Positions 27,060-35,311 of a DNA stretch of 64,000 bases are shown piece by piece. The stretch is from the NCBI GenBank assembly GCA_020634035.1, contig JACKCM010000008.1, forward strand, positions 1 to 64,000, read 5' to 3'. Origin of the DNA: Candidatus Obscuribacterales bacterium (lineage in GTDB: Bacteria; Cyanobacteriota; Vampirovibrionia; Obscuribacterales; Obscuribacteraceae). Position numbers and translations under genes: made by a program. Below the pieces are notes generated by a model. The model saw only the letters and a list, made by a program, of their open reading frames with translations, ran no database searches and was not told the origin of the DNA. The first letter of the stretch is position 1. Every line of letters starts with the position of its first letter.

Positions 27060-28034
27060 TTAAATCCCGCTCTGGTCAGCCAGGTTGATCACGTCACGAA
27101 ATGATTTGGCAATGTTATTGCCGGGCTCCAGAGCTTCCATCCGGGTGGTTACCTTTCTAAGCTCATTGATTTTCCATTCTGCCAGATACATGCGAGCCTG
27201 CCCTGCCAGCACTTTGAGCGAATTAGAATTGAGGCTGTGGGCTTTGTCGAGAAGGTCCTTGCAGCGCAGCTCGTCGCCCCGTTGCAGCTCTATCGAGGCA
27301 AGATAGACATAGGGCCACTCGAACTTCGGCACCTCTCCGGTAAGCTCTAGATAGATATCTCTCGCCAGGCTGAGATTGAGGGTCAGGTTGTGTCTGGCAC
27401 CGGCGATCATCTTTTCGTGCACCTTGTCGTCGACCCGCACTTTCGGCACCCGGGTAACAAACATATTGCGAGCCTTCTGGCGCAGGTCATCGGTGTCGGC
27501 TGCGGCCAGGGCAAGATCAAGGGCGTCTCTTGTCGGTTCAGGTAAGCCGATTCTTTCGTATTGTTCCGCCATATGCATATATTCTTCGGCGGTTTTGCCA
27601 TCCGGAATGCCGTCCACCGGCAGACCAAAAGCCGGCAGAACATAAGAAGCGATAGATTTATCGATGGTGCTCTGGACAGAGCTGCTCAGAAGCGAAAAAG
27701 CCGATGCCAGTCCGTTGCGGGCTTTTTTCAGGGTCTCGTTCTTGTCCATCAACTGCCCGGCCTGGGAGGCTGTAACGCCCACGATAGCGCCGGCGTGCTC
27801 TGTGATGCCCTGCTGAATGTCCCGGACGATTATCACGCCTTCCAACCCCGTCATAAGGACGGCCATCTTAGTCTTGGCGTCCTCCGACAGATTGCTGGAC
27901 GGCGGTTGCGTTTTCATTACCATCCTGGAGCTTCTGGCAATCTGACGCTGCCAGCCCAATATTTGATAGCGCAGAAAGAGCTTCAAATATTCCTGATAGG
28001 TAAGATTGTCAGGTATCTCTTTTGGAGGGAGCAC
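27060..28034 (-). CDS. TPR-like hypothetical protein
   Basis: 324 aa, no signal peptide. The N-terminal half has a helical, Ala/Gly/Val-rich stretch (GLEGVIIVRDIQQGITEHAG and following) that could associate with membranes. The C-terminal half holds TPR-like helices: AEEYMHMAEQYERIGLPEPT, ARDIYLELTGEVPKFEWPYV, YLASIELQRGDELRCKDLLD and LAGQARMYLAEWKINELRKV. These suggest a protein-binding scaffold. Single gene; about 235 bp separate it from the divergent esterase gene. Confidence 0.6.
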   Translation of the reverse strand: MLPPKEIPDNLTYQEYLKLFLRYQILGWQRQIARSSRMVMKTQPPSSNLSEDAKTKMAVLMTGLEGVIIVRDIQQGITEHAGAIVGVTASQAGQLMDKNETLKKARNGLASAFSLLSSSVQSTIDKSIASYVLPAFGLPVDGIPDGKTAEEYMHMAEQYERIGLPEPTRDALDLALAAADTDDLRQKARNMFVTRVPKVRVDDKVHEKMIAGARHNLTLNLSLARDIYLELTGEVPKFEWPYVYLASIELQRGDELRCKDLLDKAHSLNSNSLKVLAGQARMYLAEWKINELRKVTTRMEALEPGNNIAKSFRDVINLADQSGI

Positions 28035-28241
28035 GGGATTTCCTCAAATAGACGCTTATCTACTCTAGTCTTCTCTACTCATTTTTACCCATTTTGGAGC
28101 TAGATTTCCACTTCCTGGCGATGGTCCCAAACCCGCAAATATAGTCCCCGTAAGCCGTGTAACAATTCTGTCACTATTTGCCATTTTAATAGACTGGTTA
28201 CTAAACGCTGCAGCAATTTCTACGTTTCTTACTATTTACTA

Positions 28242-28259
28242 CATCGCCTTAGGGCGATG
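28242..28259 (+). promoter_or_regulatory. Hairpin at the ribosome-binding site of the esterase gene
   Basis: CATCGCC (28242-28248), loop TTAG and GGCGATG (28253-28259) form a perfect 7-bp, GC-rich hairpin in the leader. It abuts and partly includes the Shine-Dalgarno GGGGAG (28259-28264), which is 5 nt from ATG 28270. Folding would hinder ribosome access, so a thermosensor or translational operator is plausible. The structure is seen; regulation is inferred. Confidence 0.55.
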
Positions 28260-28269
28260 GGGAGTCACT

Positions 28270-29634
28270 ATGCCTGATCCTTTAGAAGACCGGGGTTATT
28301 CCCCGGAGAGTTATATTGGAAACAATTTCAATTCTCACGAATCCAATAACCTTTACTCATCCTTGAATATGAATGACTTCGGCAGTATTCAGTCGTATAA
28401 CAGCAGTGCTTATGAGTTGCCGACCCTTTCTATAGACGGTTCTCAAAGTTATGGTTTACAGGACGACGTCTACGAATTGCCTACACTGTATGTCGATGGT
28501 GGCGGCTCTAGCAACAGCTGGAACACCGGTAATGATTGGAATGTTTTTCCAGATCCATATTTTTTTGAAGACGTTTATTACTGGCCTGGATATCAGGGTG
28601 GTAGCGAAGGTGGTGGCGGGGGCGGAGAGGTGCCTGACCGCACCACCGAGACTCCACCAGAGACCGACAATACTCCGCCGGACCAGACAAGCGATCTGAA
28701 GCCCGGCGAGACCACAGTGCGCACCATGGAGATAAACGGGCAGACTAGAGAGTATCGGGTGCATCTTCCGGAGGGTTATGATGGCTCTAAAGATACACCC
28801 CTTTTGATGGTTTACCATGGTGTCAATTCTAATGCTGAAGAGATGGAGCAGAGAAGTCAGCTCAGCGAGCGCGCCGACAAAGAGGGCTTTATCGTTGTCT
28901 ATATGGACGGCAATCCGGATAACGGGCTGCATTCCTGGAACAACGGTCAGCTAGCATTTAGCAAAGCAGATGATATAGGCTTTACCAGAAACGTCATGGA
29001 TCAAATGTCCAGTGAGTTGAAAGTCGATTCTTCTCAGGTTTTTGCTGTTGGATTCTCTCAGGGCGAGAGCATGGTGCATCGACTTGCCAATGACCCCAGT
29101 ATGGCTGGCAAATTCGCCGCCATCGGAGTGGCGGGTGGCTGGATGACCGGGCGCGAGAGCGTCAACGGGGACGCAGCCAACCCGAATGGCGACGATCTTT
29201 CTATCATTACTATCAAGTCCAATGATGATCCCATATCGCCGGCGCGAGGTCGGTTTAACTATTGGTTCGCCAACATGAAGCCGGAGAGTTACGATGAGAA
29301 CTATTATCGCCAGCGTAACGAGATAGCTGATCCTGCTTCTCGTCAGGTGGTGCGAGATGCCGAGGGCAATGTGGTGCGCTATGAGTCGTCATCCGTTGAC
29401 CCCGAATCCGGTGCCCGGGTAACCAGCGTTCGCCTGACCGACGAGCGTCATGTGTGGCCGGGCAGCGATGGGACAGTGCACCCTGAGAATAATGCCACCG
29501 ATATGATTCTCGATTTCTTTGGATTGTCCGATGGAGAGACTAACCCTTCGCTTCCGGTGACCTATTCTGACTATGGCGGTTCTATCGAGCCACCCAAAGC
29601 AGAACGCAATAACAACCGCGGTCCGAGAAGGTAG
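28270..29634 (+). CDS. PHB depolymerase/feruloyl-esterase-like alpha/beta hydrolase with unusual N terminus
   Basis: 454 aa. Residues 1-145 are low in complexity, without a signal peptide, and contain a repeated YELPTL-(S/Y)-(I/V)-DG motif (48-56 and 68-76), a poly-Gly stretch (113-119) and a Pro/Thr linker. Residues 150-430 are an alpha/beta hydrolase of the esterase-PHB depolymerase type: oxyanion strand LLMVYHGVNSN, nucleophile S263 in GFSQGE, acid in SNDDPISPA, and histidine in ERHVWPG. Such enzymes cleave polyester or feruloyl esters and are normally secreted. The lack of a Sec signal suggests a non-classical export route. Translation may be controlled by the leader hairpin. Confidence 0.82.
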   Translation: MPDPLEDRGYSPESYIGNNFNSHESNNLYSSLNMNDFGSIQSYNSSAYELPTLSIDGSQSYGLQDDVYELPTLYVDGGGSSNSWNTGNDWNVFPDPYFFEDVYYWPGYQGGSEGGGGGGEVPDRTTETPPETDNTPPDQTSDLKPGETTVRTMEINGQTREYRVHLPEGYDGSKDTPLLMVYHGVNSNAEEMEQRSQLSERADKEGFIVVYMDGNPDNGLHSWNNGQLAFSKADDIGFTRNVMDQMSSELKVDSSQVFAVGFSQGESMVHRLANDPSMAGKFAAIGVAGGWMTGRESVNGDAANPNGDDLSIITIKSNDDPISPARGRFNYWFANMKPESYDENYYRQRNEIADPASRQVVRDAEGNVVRYESSSVDPESGARVTSVRLTDERHVWPGSDGTVHPENNATDMILDFFGLSDGETNPSLPVTYSDYGGSIEPPKAERNNNRGPRR

Positions 29635-29658
29635 ATTCTAATCTGCGAAACTGCTCTA

Positions 29659-30216
29659 TCAAAGCAGATTCATTTGGACGTCCATCCGCATTCCGAGGGA
29701 GAAGAGGAGGAACATTAAATAGACACCTTCAGAAGTGAGAAGGGAGAGCCCGAAGAAGCGCTCTCTCTTCCAGCTTTTTGAGAAAACCACGAAAAGAATA
29801 GATAGAACCAGGCTTGCCAATGTCAGCCTGATCAGATCTTGGTTTACTTCGAGCATCCAGGCAATAGAGCTGTCTGAGTTCGCGTCGTGTTGGAACCAGT
29901 AGCCACTCCAGAGGCAGAGTGGTAAAACAGCAACCAGAGGAATGAGAAGACTCAGATGGCGATGATTTATTTTCTGCGGTCGCCAGATATATGCAACAGT
30001 CAGAGCCGCAAACGCAACTATACCAACGGGTGGGAATGTCAGCATAAACATTCCGGTCATCATGTAATGAATCACCGCGGTGCTCGCCATCGCTCCCAGG
30101 TCGGTCGGTTCGTACCATCCGGCAGGAAATTTGCTATATATCCAGCCGAAGATGCTCAGGGTTACTATAAGCACTGCGCTTGTCGTTATCAGAGAGTTTT
30201 GTCTGATTGAGCTCAT
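29659..30216 (-). CDS. Integral membrane protein, hypothetical
   Basis: 185 aa with five likely transmembrane segments: about 11-28, 44-70 (MMTGMFMLTFPPVGIVAFAA), 88-105, 127-147 and 155-176. Loops are short. No catalytic motif or family recognised. Convergent with the esterase gene (24 bp) and divergent from the secreted protein at 30251 (34 bp), so its promoter overlaps that of the neighbour. Confidence 0.6.
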   Translation of the reverse strand: MSSIRQNSLITTSAVLIVTLSIFGWIYSKFPAGWYEPTDLGAMASTAVIHYMMTGMFMLTFPPVGIVAFAALTVAYIWRPQKINHRHLSLLIPLVAVLPLCLWSGYWFQHDANSDSSIAWMLEVNQDLIRLTLASLVLSILFVVFSKSWKRERFFGLSLLTSEGVYLMFLLFSLGMRMDVQMNLL

Positions 30217-30250
30217 TGAGAGTGACTAGGAACTGTTCAGAAGGGGCATA

Positions 30251-30820
30251 GTGAGTAGGACCAAAATGAGACCGGAGGCTCCGAATTTTCGTATGCACGC
30301 TCGATTTTTGATGTTGGCCCTGGCTGTATTATTCATACCCCCTTCTGCCTATGCTCAAGACAAGGCAGAGAGTTCAGATACAGAAAAAATATATACGATT
30401 CGGGAAGTGGCTAAAATCCTCAAAGATTCTCCTGCCGCCCTCAAAGGCAAGAAGATTAAATTGCAGGCTTTCACCGTCGACTATGTCAAAGGCATCGGCT
30501 GGGACAGCGAGGCGATTCTTATCGACCATCGCGACCTGCAGGCGTATAAGAAAGCCTACCGGGGGCTCATAGGTGCTAAAGACAGGCAGGCGGCTCGCAA
30601 GCAGCTGGCTGCGATTCCGACAATCTCTACCGGACCGACCATGGGATTTGGTACGGAGTTCTCGCTCAGTGCCTCGCCGTCTTTGCATGGCATCTATGAA
30701 GCTCATTTCTTCGACCCGAGCTGGACCGAACACTGGAAGCAGGATGGTTATAAGAGGGTCTTTCTGGAGCGTAAGATCAAAGACTTAACTACCCAGGCAG
30801 ATAAAGACGCCATTCGTTAA
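30251..30820 (+). CDS. Secreted hypothetical protein
   Basis: 189 aa from GTG 30251 (AAGGGG four nt upstream); in-frame ATGs at 30266 and 30293 are alternatives. A signal peptide with a long n-region ends near AYAQD (about residue 36). The mature part begins IREVAKILKDSPAALKGKKI, then KLQAFTVDYVKGIGWDSEAIL. This looks like a small OB- or beta-type domain of the kind seen in proteins with tRNA_anti-like folds (chain starting with a helix and KGKKIxLxAF). No catalytic residues. It precedes the metallophosphoesterase by 74 bp on the same strand. Confidence 0.6.
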   Translation: MSRTKMRPEAPNFRMHARFLMLALAVLFIPPSAYAQDKAESSDTEKIYTIREVAKILKDSPAALKGKKIKLQAFTVDYVKGIGWDSEAILIDHRDLQAYKKAYRGLIGAKDRQAARKQLAAIPTISTGPTMGFGTEFSLSASPSLHGIYEAHFFDPSWTEHWKQDGYKRVFLERKIKDLTTQADKDAIR

Positions 30821-30894
30821 GACTTCGAAAAGATAGAACGATATTTTGCGTTCGGGCGCCGCTTTTTTAAGCGAGGTCATTAAACTGGCCAGTA

Positions 30895-31953
30895 ATGAAT
30901 CATTTTGTCTACACCGCAACCCTGGCAGTCGCTCTTTGCTTAATCGGCATCCTGCTTTATCGATATAGATCGCTCTGGCTTGCCTGGGTGGCGATATTCG
31001 GCTTCGGCATTTTTGTTATTGCGCTGCCGCTCTTCTTTGTTAGCTTTGGCCTTACAAGTTTCGGCTACTGGAGCATCGGTATCTTTGGTGGTATCACCGC
31101 TTTGTTTGCCTTGTTGGCTTTCTTGTTCTGGAAGAAGGCTAGGATTTATGCTTCATTATTTGCCCTCGTGGCTGTGCTACTGGCTGTGGTTTCAGCTGAT
31201 GCATTCTGGATTGAGCCGAGTTCGCTGGAAGTTCGCCATGAAAGGTTGGTGACGGCGAAAGTCTCGAGACCTATCAGAGTTGTTGTCCTCTCCGACATTC
31301 AGACCGATGTAGTGGGAGGTTACGAGCGAAGTGTCCTGCTCAGAGCCGCAAAAGAGAAGCCGGATCTGGTTCTCTTGCCTGGAGATTATCTTCAGATTAT
31401 TGATCCGGTGAAGCGGAACGAGCAAAAGGTCAAATGGCGGCAGATATTTGCAGATAAGCCTTTGAAGCCTTCTCTTGGAGCATATGCGGTCCAGGGTGAT
31501 ATGGAATGGTACGGCATCTGGGAGGATCTCTTCGACGGTTCCGGAGTGCAGGTGTTCAGCAAGACCGGCTCTAAGGACCTGGGAGAGATCTATCTATCGG
31601 GGCTTACTCTGGCGGATTCGAATAAGTCTGCCCGGGGTCTTTCTGGGACGGAGGAAGGCAAGTTTCATATTGTGTTCGGGCATAAGCCGGAGTATTTTTT
31701 GAAAGACCCTCCCGGCGATCTTCTGATTGCCGGACATACCCATGGTGGGCAGGTTCAGATACCTGGTTTTGGACCGTTGATTACTTATTCGAAAGTGCCC
31801 AGAGATTGGGCCGGTGGCTGTTTCTTGAAGCGTGCCAATGGTCAGTACTTGCTAATCTCTAGAGGCATCGGCATGGAGCGAGCCGATGCTCCGCGATTGC
31901 GTTTCTTTTGCAGGCCGGAGATTGTGGTGGTGGATTTGATACCGCGATTTTAA
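30895..31953 (+). CDS. Membrane-anchored metallophosphoesterase with substituted metal ligands
   Basis: 352 aa. Four transmembrane segments lie in the first 105 residues (about 5-22, 28-50, 57-79, 84-103), followed by a calcineurin-like phosphoesterase domain. The GDY motif (D164), GHKPE (H262) and GHTHGGQ (H280, H282) are intact. The first motif DxH reads SDIQTD, with Gln at 136, and the GNH motif reads GDME, with Asp202 and Met203. The protein is of the YkuE/YaeI type, which act on cyclic nucleotides or lipid pyrophosphates. With two ligands and the catalytic His region altered, activity may be lost or changed. Complete gene. Confidence 0.82.
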   Translation: MNHFVYTATLAVALCLIGILLYRYRSLWLAWVAIFGFGIFVIALPLFFVSFGLTSFGYWSIGIFGGITALFALLAFLFWKKARIYASLFALVAVLLAVVSADAFWIEPSSLEVRHERLVTAKVSRPIRVVVLSDIQTDVVGGYERSVLLRAAKEKPDLVLLPGDYLQIIDPVKRNEQKVKWRQIFADKPLKPSLGAYAVQGDMEWYGIWEDLFDGSGVQVFSKTGSKDLGEIYLSGLTLADSNKSARGLSGTEEGKFHIVFGHKPEYFLKDPPGDLLIAGHTHGGQVQIPGFGPLITYSKVPRDWAGGCFLKRANGQYLLISRGIGMERADAPRLRFFCRPEIVVVDLIPRF

Positions 31954-31969
31954 TTCTAAGCTGCCTGGA

Positions 31970-32446
31970 TCATATTAGTAGCGAAGGATCGATTTTGAAT
32001 CTTTCGGAGACTTTGCGAATTTGTCGCTTGCTCAATTCTCTTTTGCCGTTTAGAAACTCGGATACCAGGCCCTGAGTTCCGAATTCTTCAATGAGGTCAA
32101 CTTGTCTAAGGTGGTGTTGTTCCATCAGAAACTTTACGATATCCCTCGGTTTTGCTTGGTTAGCTCGCTTAGGAAGGGCACTCTCATATTCTCTGATCAA
32201 TAAAGACAGCACCGTATAGTAATCTTCTGTTCCTCTGTCAGTAATGTCGGAATTTAAAAGTTTGCCTACACTGATAGATTGTTCAATTGCTTTTTTGTGC
32301 TCTGATGCAGTTCTAATCGGTTTGAGTGGAAATAGACGGACGAGATCTGAATACCTGTCTGTAGTCGTTGAAACTTTCTGAAGCGAGATTCTAGATCCTG
32401 AGGCTCGGTCCTTTCTTTTAGTTCCTTTTCTTGCTGTACTCGTCAT
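31970..32446 (-). CDS. HigA-like antitoxin/XRE regulator without a toxin partner
   Basis: 158 aa. Residues 1-30 are basic and disordered. Residues 40-95 (LKPIRTASEHKKAIEQ, then DYYTVLSLLIREYE) match the N-terminal part of HigA-family antitoxins (PIxSExEYxxAL...ELxxLxxLIxxYE). Residues 105-155 are an XRE HTH (IVKFLMEQHHLRQVDLIEEF, VSEFLNGKRELSKRQIRKVS). HigB normally lies directly upstream, but the upstream gene is a calpain-like protease and no small RelE-type gene is visible. It is probably a stand-alone repressor acting on the palindrome in its own promoter. Confidence 0.82.
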   Translation of the reverse strand: MTSTARKGTKRKDRASGSRISLQKVSTTTDRYSDLVRLFPLKPIRTASEHKKAIEQSISVGKLLNSDITDRGTEDYYTVLSLLIREYESALPKRANQAKPRDIVKFLMEQHHLRQVDLIEEFGTQGLVSEFLNGKRELSKRQIRKVSERFKIDPSLLI

Positions 32447-32476
32447 GGGTCTCTACCATACTGCTACTTCCTTTTG

Positions 32477-32506
32477 AGGATATCTCAATATGAGATATTG
32501 CGTCAA
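32477..32506 (-). promoter_or_regulatory. Promoter with embedded palindromic operator for the HigA-like gene
   Basis: On the minus strand TTGACG (32506-32501), an 18-nt spacer and TATCCT (32482-32477) form a plausible promoter ending about 30 bp before the gene. Inside it, ATATCTCA (32480-32487), ATA and TGAGATAT (32491-32498) form a perfect 8-bp inverted repeat spanning the spacer and touching the -10. A dimeric XRE protein bound there would block polymerase, indicating autoregulation. Confidence 0.68.
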
Positions 32507-32552
32507 GAGACGACGCTTGATGAACTCTACAAGTTTTTCCATAGCAGACGAA

Positions 32553-34097
32553 CTAGATAAAAGATCGGCAGACTTGATTAAAGTAGACTTTGAAGAGAGA
32601 TAGATGGATTTTGAAAACACCGTCTTCTTTCATCTCGAATTTCTGGTGCCTGGTATCGCCGGCTAAAAAGAAGGTCGTGGAGTTTTTGCCGTGGGGATTT
32701 CTAATTGTAATCAACTTGCTTGCCGGGTCGAATCCAATAATTGTATAGGCGTGCTGCGGCACCACAATATAGGGTAAGTGAGCTATATACGAAGCAGGCC
32801 AGCTGCCGCATACAATCGGATTTTTCGAGGATACAGCACCGCCGATGAAACTAGACAATTCCCCTTCGCTGCAATTGGCAGGATGACGGATCTCTGCCTT
32901 ACAGCCTGTTATACAACCAAGACCGATAGCCAGTCTCGACTCCATCCCCGACTCACCATTGGCGCCGGCGTTGCCTGGAAATTTCATAACCTGAGCGGTT
33001 TCGATGATTGAAGCCCACAGGGAACGATCATTGATACCAAGCTGCTCCATACGTTCGCGAGTGATCTTATATTCGATACCATCACCCGGGAAGCGAACGA
33101 TATAAGTATCTTTGCCGCCGTAGCGGATCATGGTGGCGAGCAGGCGTTGTCCCCGGGGAAGCTCCGCCAGAGCGGCCATGGAGGCTTCGAACCAGCAGTT
33201 CGGGTTGATGTTTTGATCGATGCCGTTGGCGCCGTCCTTTGCTATCTGGGCTGCGGTAAAAGCAAAAGCTCCCCGGGTTAGAGTGTTGTCGATGGTGAAG
33301 GTGGCTTCTTTGCTGTCTTCATCCTTCTCTTCTTTATCGTCTGTGTTGACTTTGATAATGGCGGCAGCCGACGCCACTTTTCTGGCGGCAGTACGATTCT
33401 TCGCCGCCATGCGCTTGTTGTAGTCTTTGAGGGCGCCTTTTAGAGCCGCTTTACCGGCAGGAGTTTTGAGTTTTTCCCGGAGGTCCTTAGGTAGTGATGC
33501 CCAGAAATCGGGCGGCAGGTTCTTTTCGTTCAGATCCCCTTCTTTTTCGTTATTGGATTTGGATTCGGTTTCGGTTTTGGCGGTGGCCGGCTTCTTAGAA
33601 TCTGTGGCGGCGGAGGCTAATTTGGCTTTCTCCGCTTTCTTCGCTTCTAGTATCTTTGAAAGCTCGGGGAAAAGCTTGAGGCAGTAAGCCGATTCTGGAG
33701 AATTGCTAGAGTAGGTAACTATGTGGGTGCAGAGCTGTCTTGCCCTGGCGCGGCGATTGGCGCGAAAGTTCGCCAGAGCGGCATGATAATAGATTCTTGC
33801 CGAGGGGCTCGTGGTCTTGAGAACGGCTTCGAAGGCGTCGGCGGATTCGGTGAAGCGGTTTTTTTGATAGAGGTCCCAGGCGCTAGAGAAGCTATGTGCC
33901 TGGTTCTGGGTTTGTGCTTTACCCTGGCTGCTTCCCTGGGGGCTGTCGGCAGCTAATGCCGGGGTGGCGGTCGTGGCTATTTGAATTGCCACTGTCATGC
34001 CAGCCAGATAGCGGCAGACCACAGACCCCGGCCGAAGGGTATGCACCTGTACCCCAGTATCTTTCTCGATATTTCTCTCGATGATTTTCTCGATCAT
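32553..34097 (-). CDS. Exported calpain-like (family C2) cysteine protease
   Basis: 514 aa. The long n-region is followed by a hydrophobic stretch and a signal-peptidase-like site near TPALAA-DS (about 50). Residues 70-125 look TPR-like (AWDLYQKNRFTESADAFEAV); 145-265 are charged and disordered. Residues 270-510 carry the calpain triad in order: C301 in NPNCWFEASMAAL (calpain GDCWLLAAL), H449 in PQHAYTIIGFD (GHAYSV) and N467 in ITIRNPHGKN (RNPWG). Calpains are papain-like endopeptidases, often calcium-controlled; no EF-hand is seen in this protein, although an EF-hand gene lies at 45.3 kb. Its 3' part faces the orphan HigA-like gene. Confidence 0.78.
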   Translation of the reverse strand: MIEKIIERNIEKDTGVQVHTLRPGSVVCRYLAGMTVAIQIATTATPALAADSPQGSSQGKAQTQNQAHSFSSAWDLYQKNRFTESADAFEAVLKTTSPSARIYYHAALANFRANRRARARQLCTHIVTYSSNSPESAYCLKLFPELSKILEAKKAEKAKLASAATDSKKPATAKTETESKSNNEKEGDLNEKNLPPDFWASLPKDLREKLKTPAGKAALKGALKDYNKRMAAKNRTAARKVASAAAIIKVNTDDKEEKDEDSKEATFTIDNTLTRGAFAFTAAQIAKDGANGIDQNINPNCWFEASMAALAELPRGQRLLATMIRYGGKDTYIVRFPGDGIEYKITRERMEQLGINDRSLWASIIETAQVMKFPGNAGANGESGMESRLAIGLGCITGCKAEIRHPANCSEGELSSFIGGAVSSKNPIVCGSWPASYIAHLPYIVVPQHAYTIIGFDPASKLITIRNPHGKNSTTFFLAGDTRHQKFEMKEDGVFKIHLSLFKVYFNQVCRSFI

Positions 34098-34259
34098 TTA
34101 TTGAAATTCTTCCCGACCCATCCGGCAACTCTTTTGAGTATATTATTTTCTCCAATAAAAGGGAAAACATTGGCTCAAGGACTAATTCTTAAAGTCAGGC
34201 TCCCGGGGATTTTGCAAGGTCTTAAGCTTAAAGGCACTTTTCGCTGCTATCTTGTATAC

Positions 34260-34898
34260 ATGCTCGTTATCAAAGACAAGAAAACCTGGTTCTTTCTCGT
34301 CGCCGACGTTCTGGCTCTGGTTCTTGTCGGCTATGTGGTCTCGATACTGTGGCGGGTGAGCTGCGCCGAGGTAGAGCTATTCGGCGCCAGCAAACTGATT
34401 CCGATGCCTTCTAAAAATATAGCCGGACGCGGACCCTGTGGTCCCGAGACTTATTTTTCCCCCAGCTATCGTTTTGTCCGGGGTGATCACGAAGTCGTCG
34501 TCTGGACGGACAAGATAAACAGTTTTCAGCATGTCTATGGGTCGGCTCTGGTTGCAAGCGAATTGGGGGAGCTGCCGGCGCATCTGCTGTTTTGTGCCAA
34601 TGAATATGCCGAGTATCTCTTCGACCATGACGGGGTTTCGGAAGAAGACTTATTAGATCGGCGCAAAGACCTTGCTCATAACAAAGTCGGACGCGAGCTT
34701 GGCTTGCGTCGCGAGGTAACAGCGTTGTATGGTTCGGCGCGGGAGGAGCGTTTGAAGGCGCTGGTTCTTGCCGAGATTGAAACCGCCAACAGGGTCTATT
34801 TGAGCTATCTCGATCCTCGGGTTAAAGACTTGCCCGACGAAGCGGCGCAAGGCTGTCCCTTTCTACCAGGATCAAATCTGTTCAATTTGTTCAAATAG
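34260..34898 (+). CDS. Membrane-anchored hypothetical protein
   Basis: 212 aa from ATG 34260, chosen because a single transmembrane segment (10-31, WFFLVADVLALVLVGYVV) follows at once. The frame is open further left, and a TTG at 34170 with AAAGGGA upstream is a possible longer start; the longest version would overlap the protease gene. The outer domain contains ANEYAEYLFDHDGVSEEDLL and DLAHNKVGRELGLRREV, which loosely resembles DUF6973-type helical domains (DLHNNxVGRxIG). No catalytic site is evident. Divergent from the calpain-like gene. Confidence 0.6.
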   Translation: MLVIKDKKTWFFLVADVLALVLVGYVVSILWRVSCAEVELFGASKLIPMPSKNIAGRGPCGPETYFSPSYRFVRGDHEVVVWTDKINSFQHVYGSALVASELGELPAHLLFCANEYAEYLFDHDGVSEEDLLDRRKDLAHNKVGRELGLRREVTALYGSAREERLKALVLAEIETANRVYLSYLDPRVKDLPDEAAQGCPFLPGSNLFNLFK

Positions 34899-34980
34899 TG
34901 AAAGTTCCGAATCTTTGCCTGCGTGTATAATAGAAATCAGGGAGCCCGTGCCACTTTTGATATTGCAGGGCATTGTCGCC

Positions 34981-35199
34981 ATGGAAGCGTCGATAGAGAA
35001 GAGATTGAATCCGAAAAGTCTTCTTGTGGCTTCGGTGACATTTATTGTTGTCAGTCTTTTATATGTCCAGGTGATCATCGCTTATTTAGATGGTGTCACC
35101 CGCGATGCCGAGTCTCGCACCTTTAACAGCAGTGTTCAGAATTTTGTCAGCGGAAAGTCCACGACTTTAAGCGGATATGACAGCGCTTCTGCACCGTAG
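34981..35199 (+). CDS. Small single-pass membrane protein, hypothetical
   Basis: 72 aa from ATG 34981; the frame is open to 34915 but the earlier part is not protein-like. One transmembrane helix (about 15-36, LLVASVTFIVVSLLYVQVII) follows a basic N terminus, so the polar C terminus is probably periplasmic. The ribosome site is weak (GCAGGG, 12 nt upstream). It follows the membrane protein by 82 bp on the same strand. Confidence 0.5.
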   Translation: MEASIEKRLNPKSLLVASVTFIVVSLLYVQVIIAYLDGVTRDAESRTFNSSVQNFVSGKSTTLSGYDSASAP

Positions 35200-35311
35200 T
35201 TTTTGTGCTCTGATACGCTTACTGGTGTGAAGTGAAGCAATTTTATTTGAAACGTTTTCGATCTTGACGGTCGTGGTAAAATGATCTTCTCACCCAGAGG
35301 AGGTGCTGATT

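Noticed and set aside
30860..30873. CGCTT-TTTT-AAGCG hairpin as terminator
   Set aside because: Five-bp stem without a T-tract after it; too weak and directly before the next gene.
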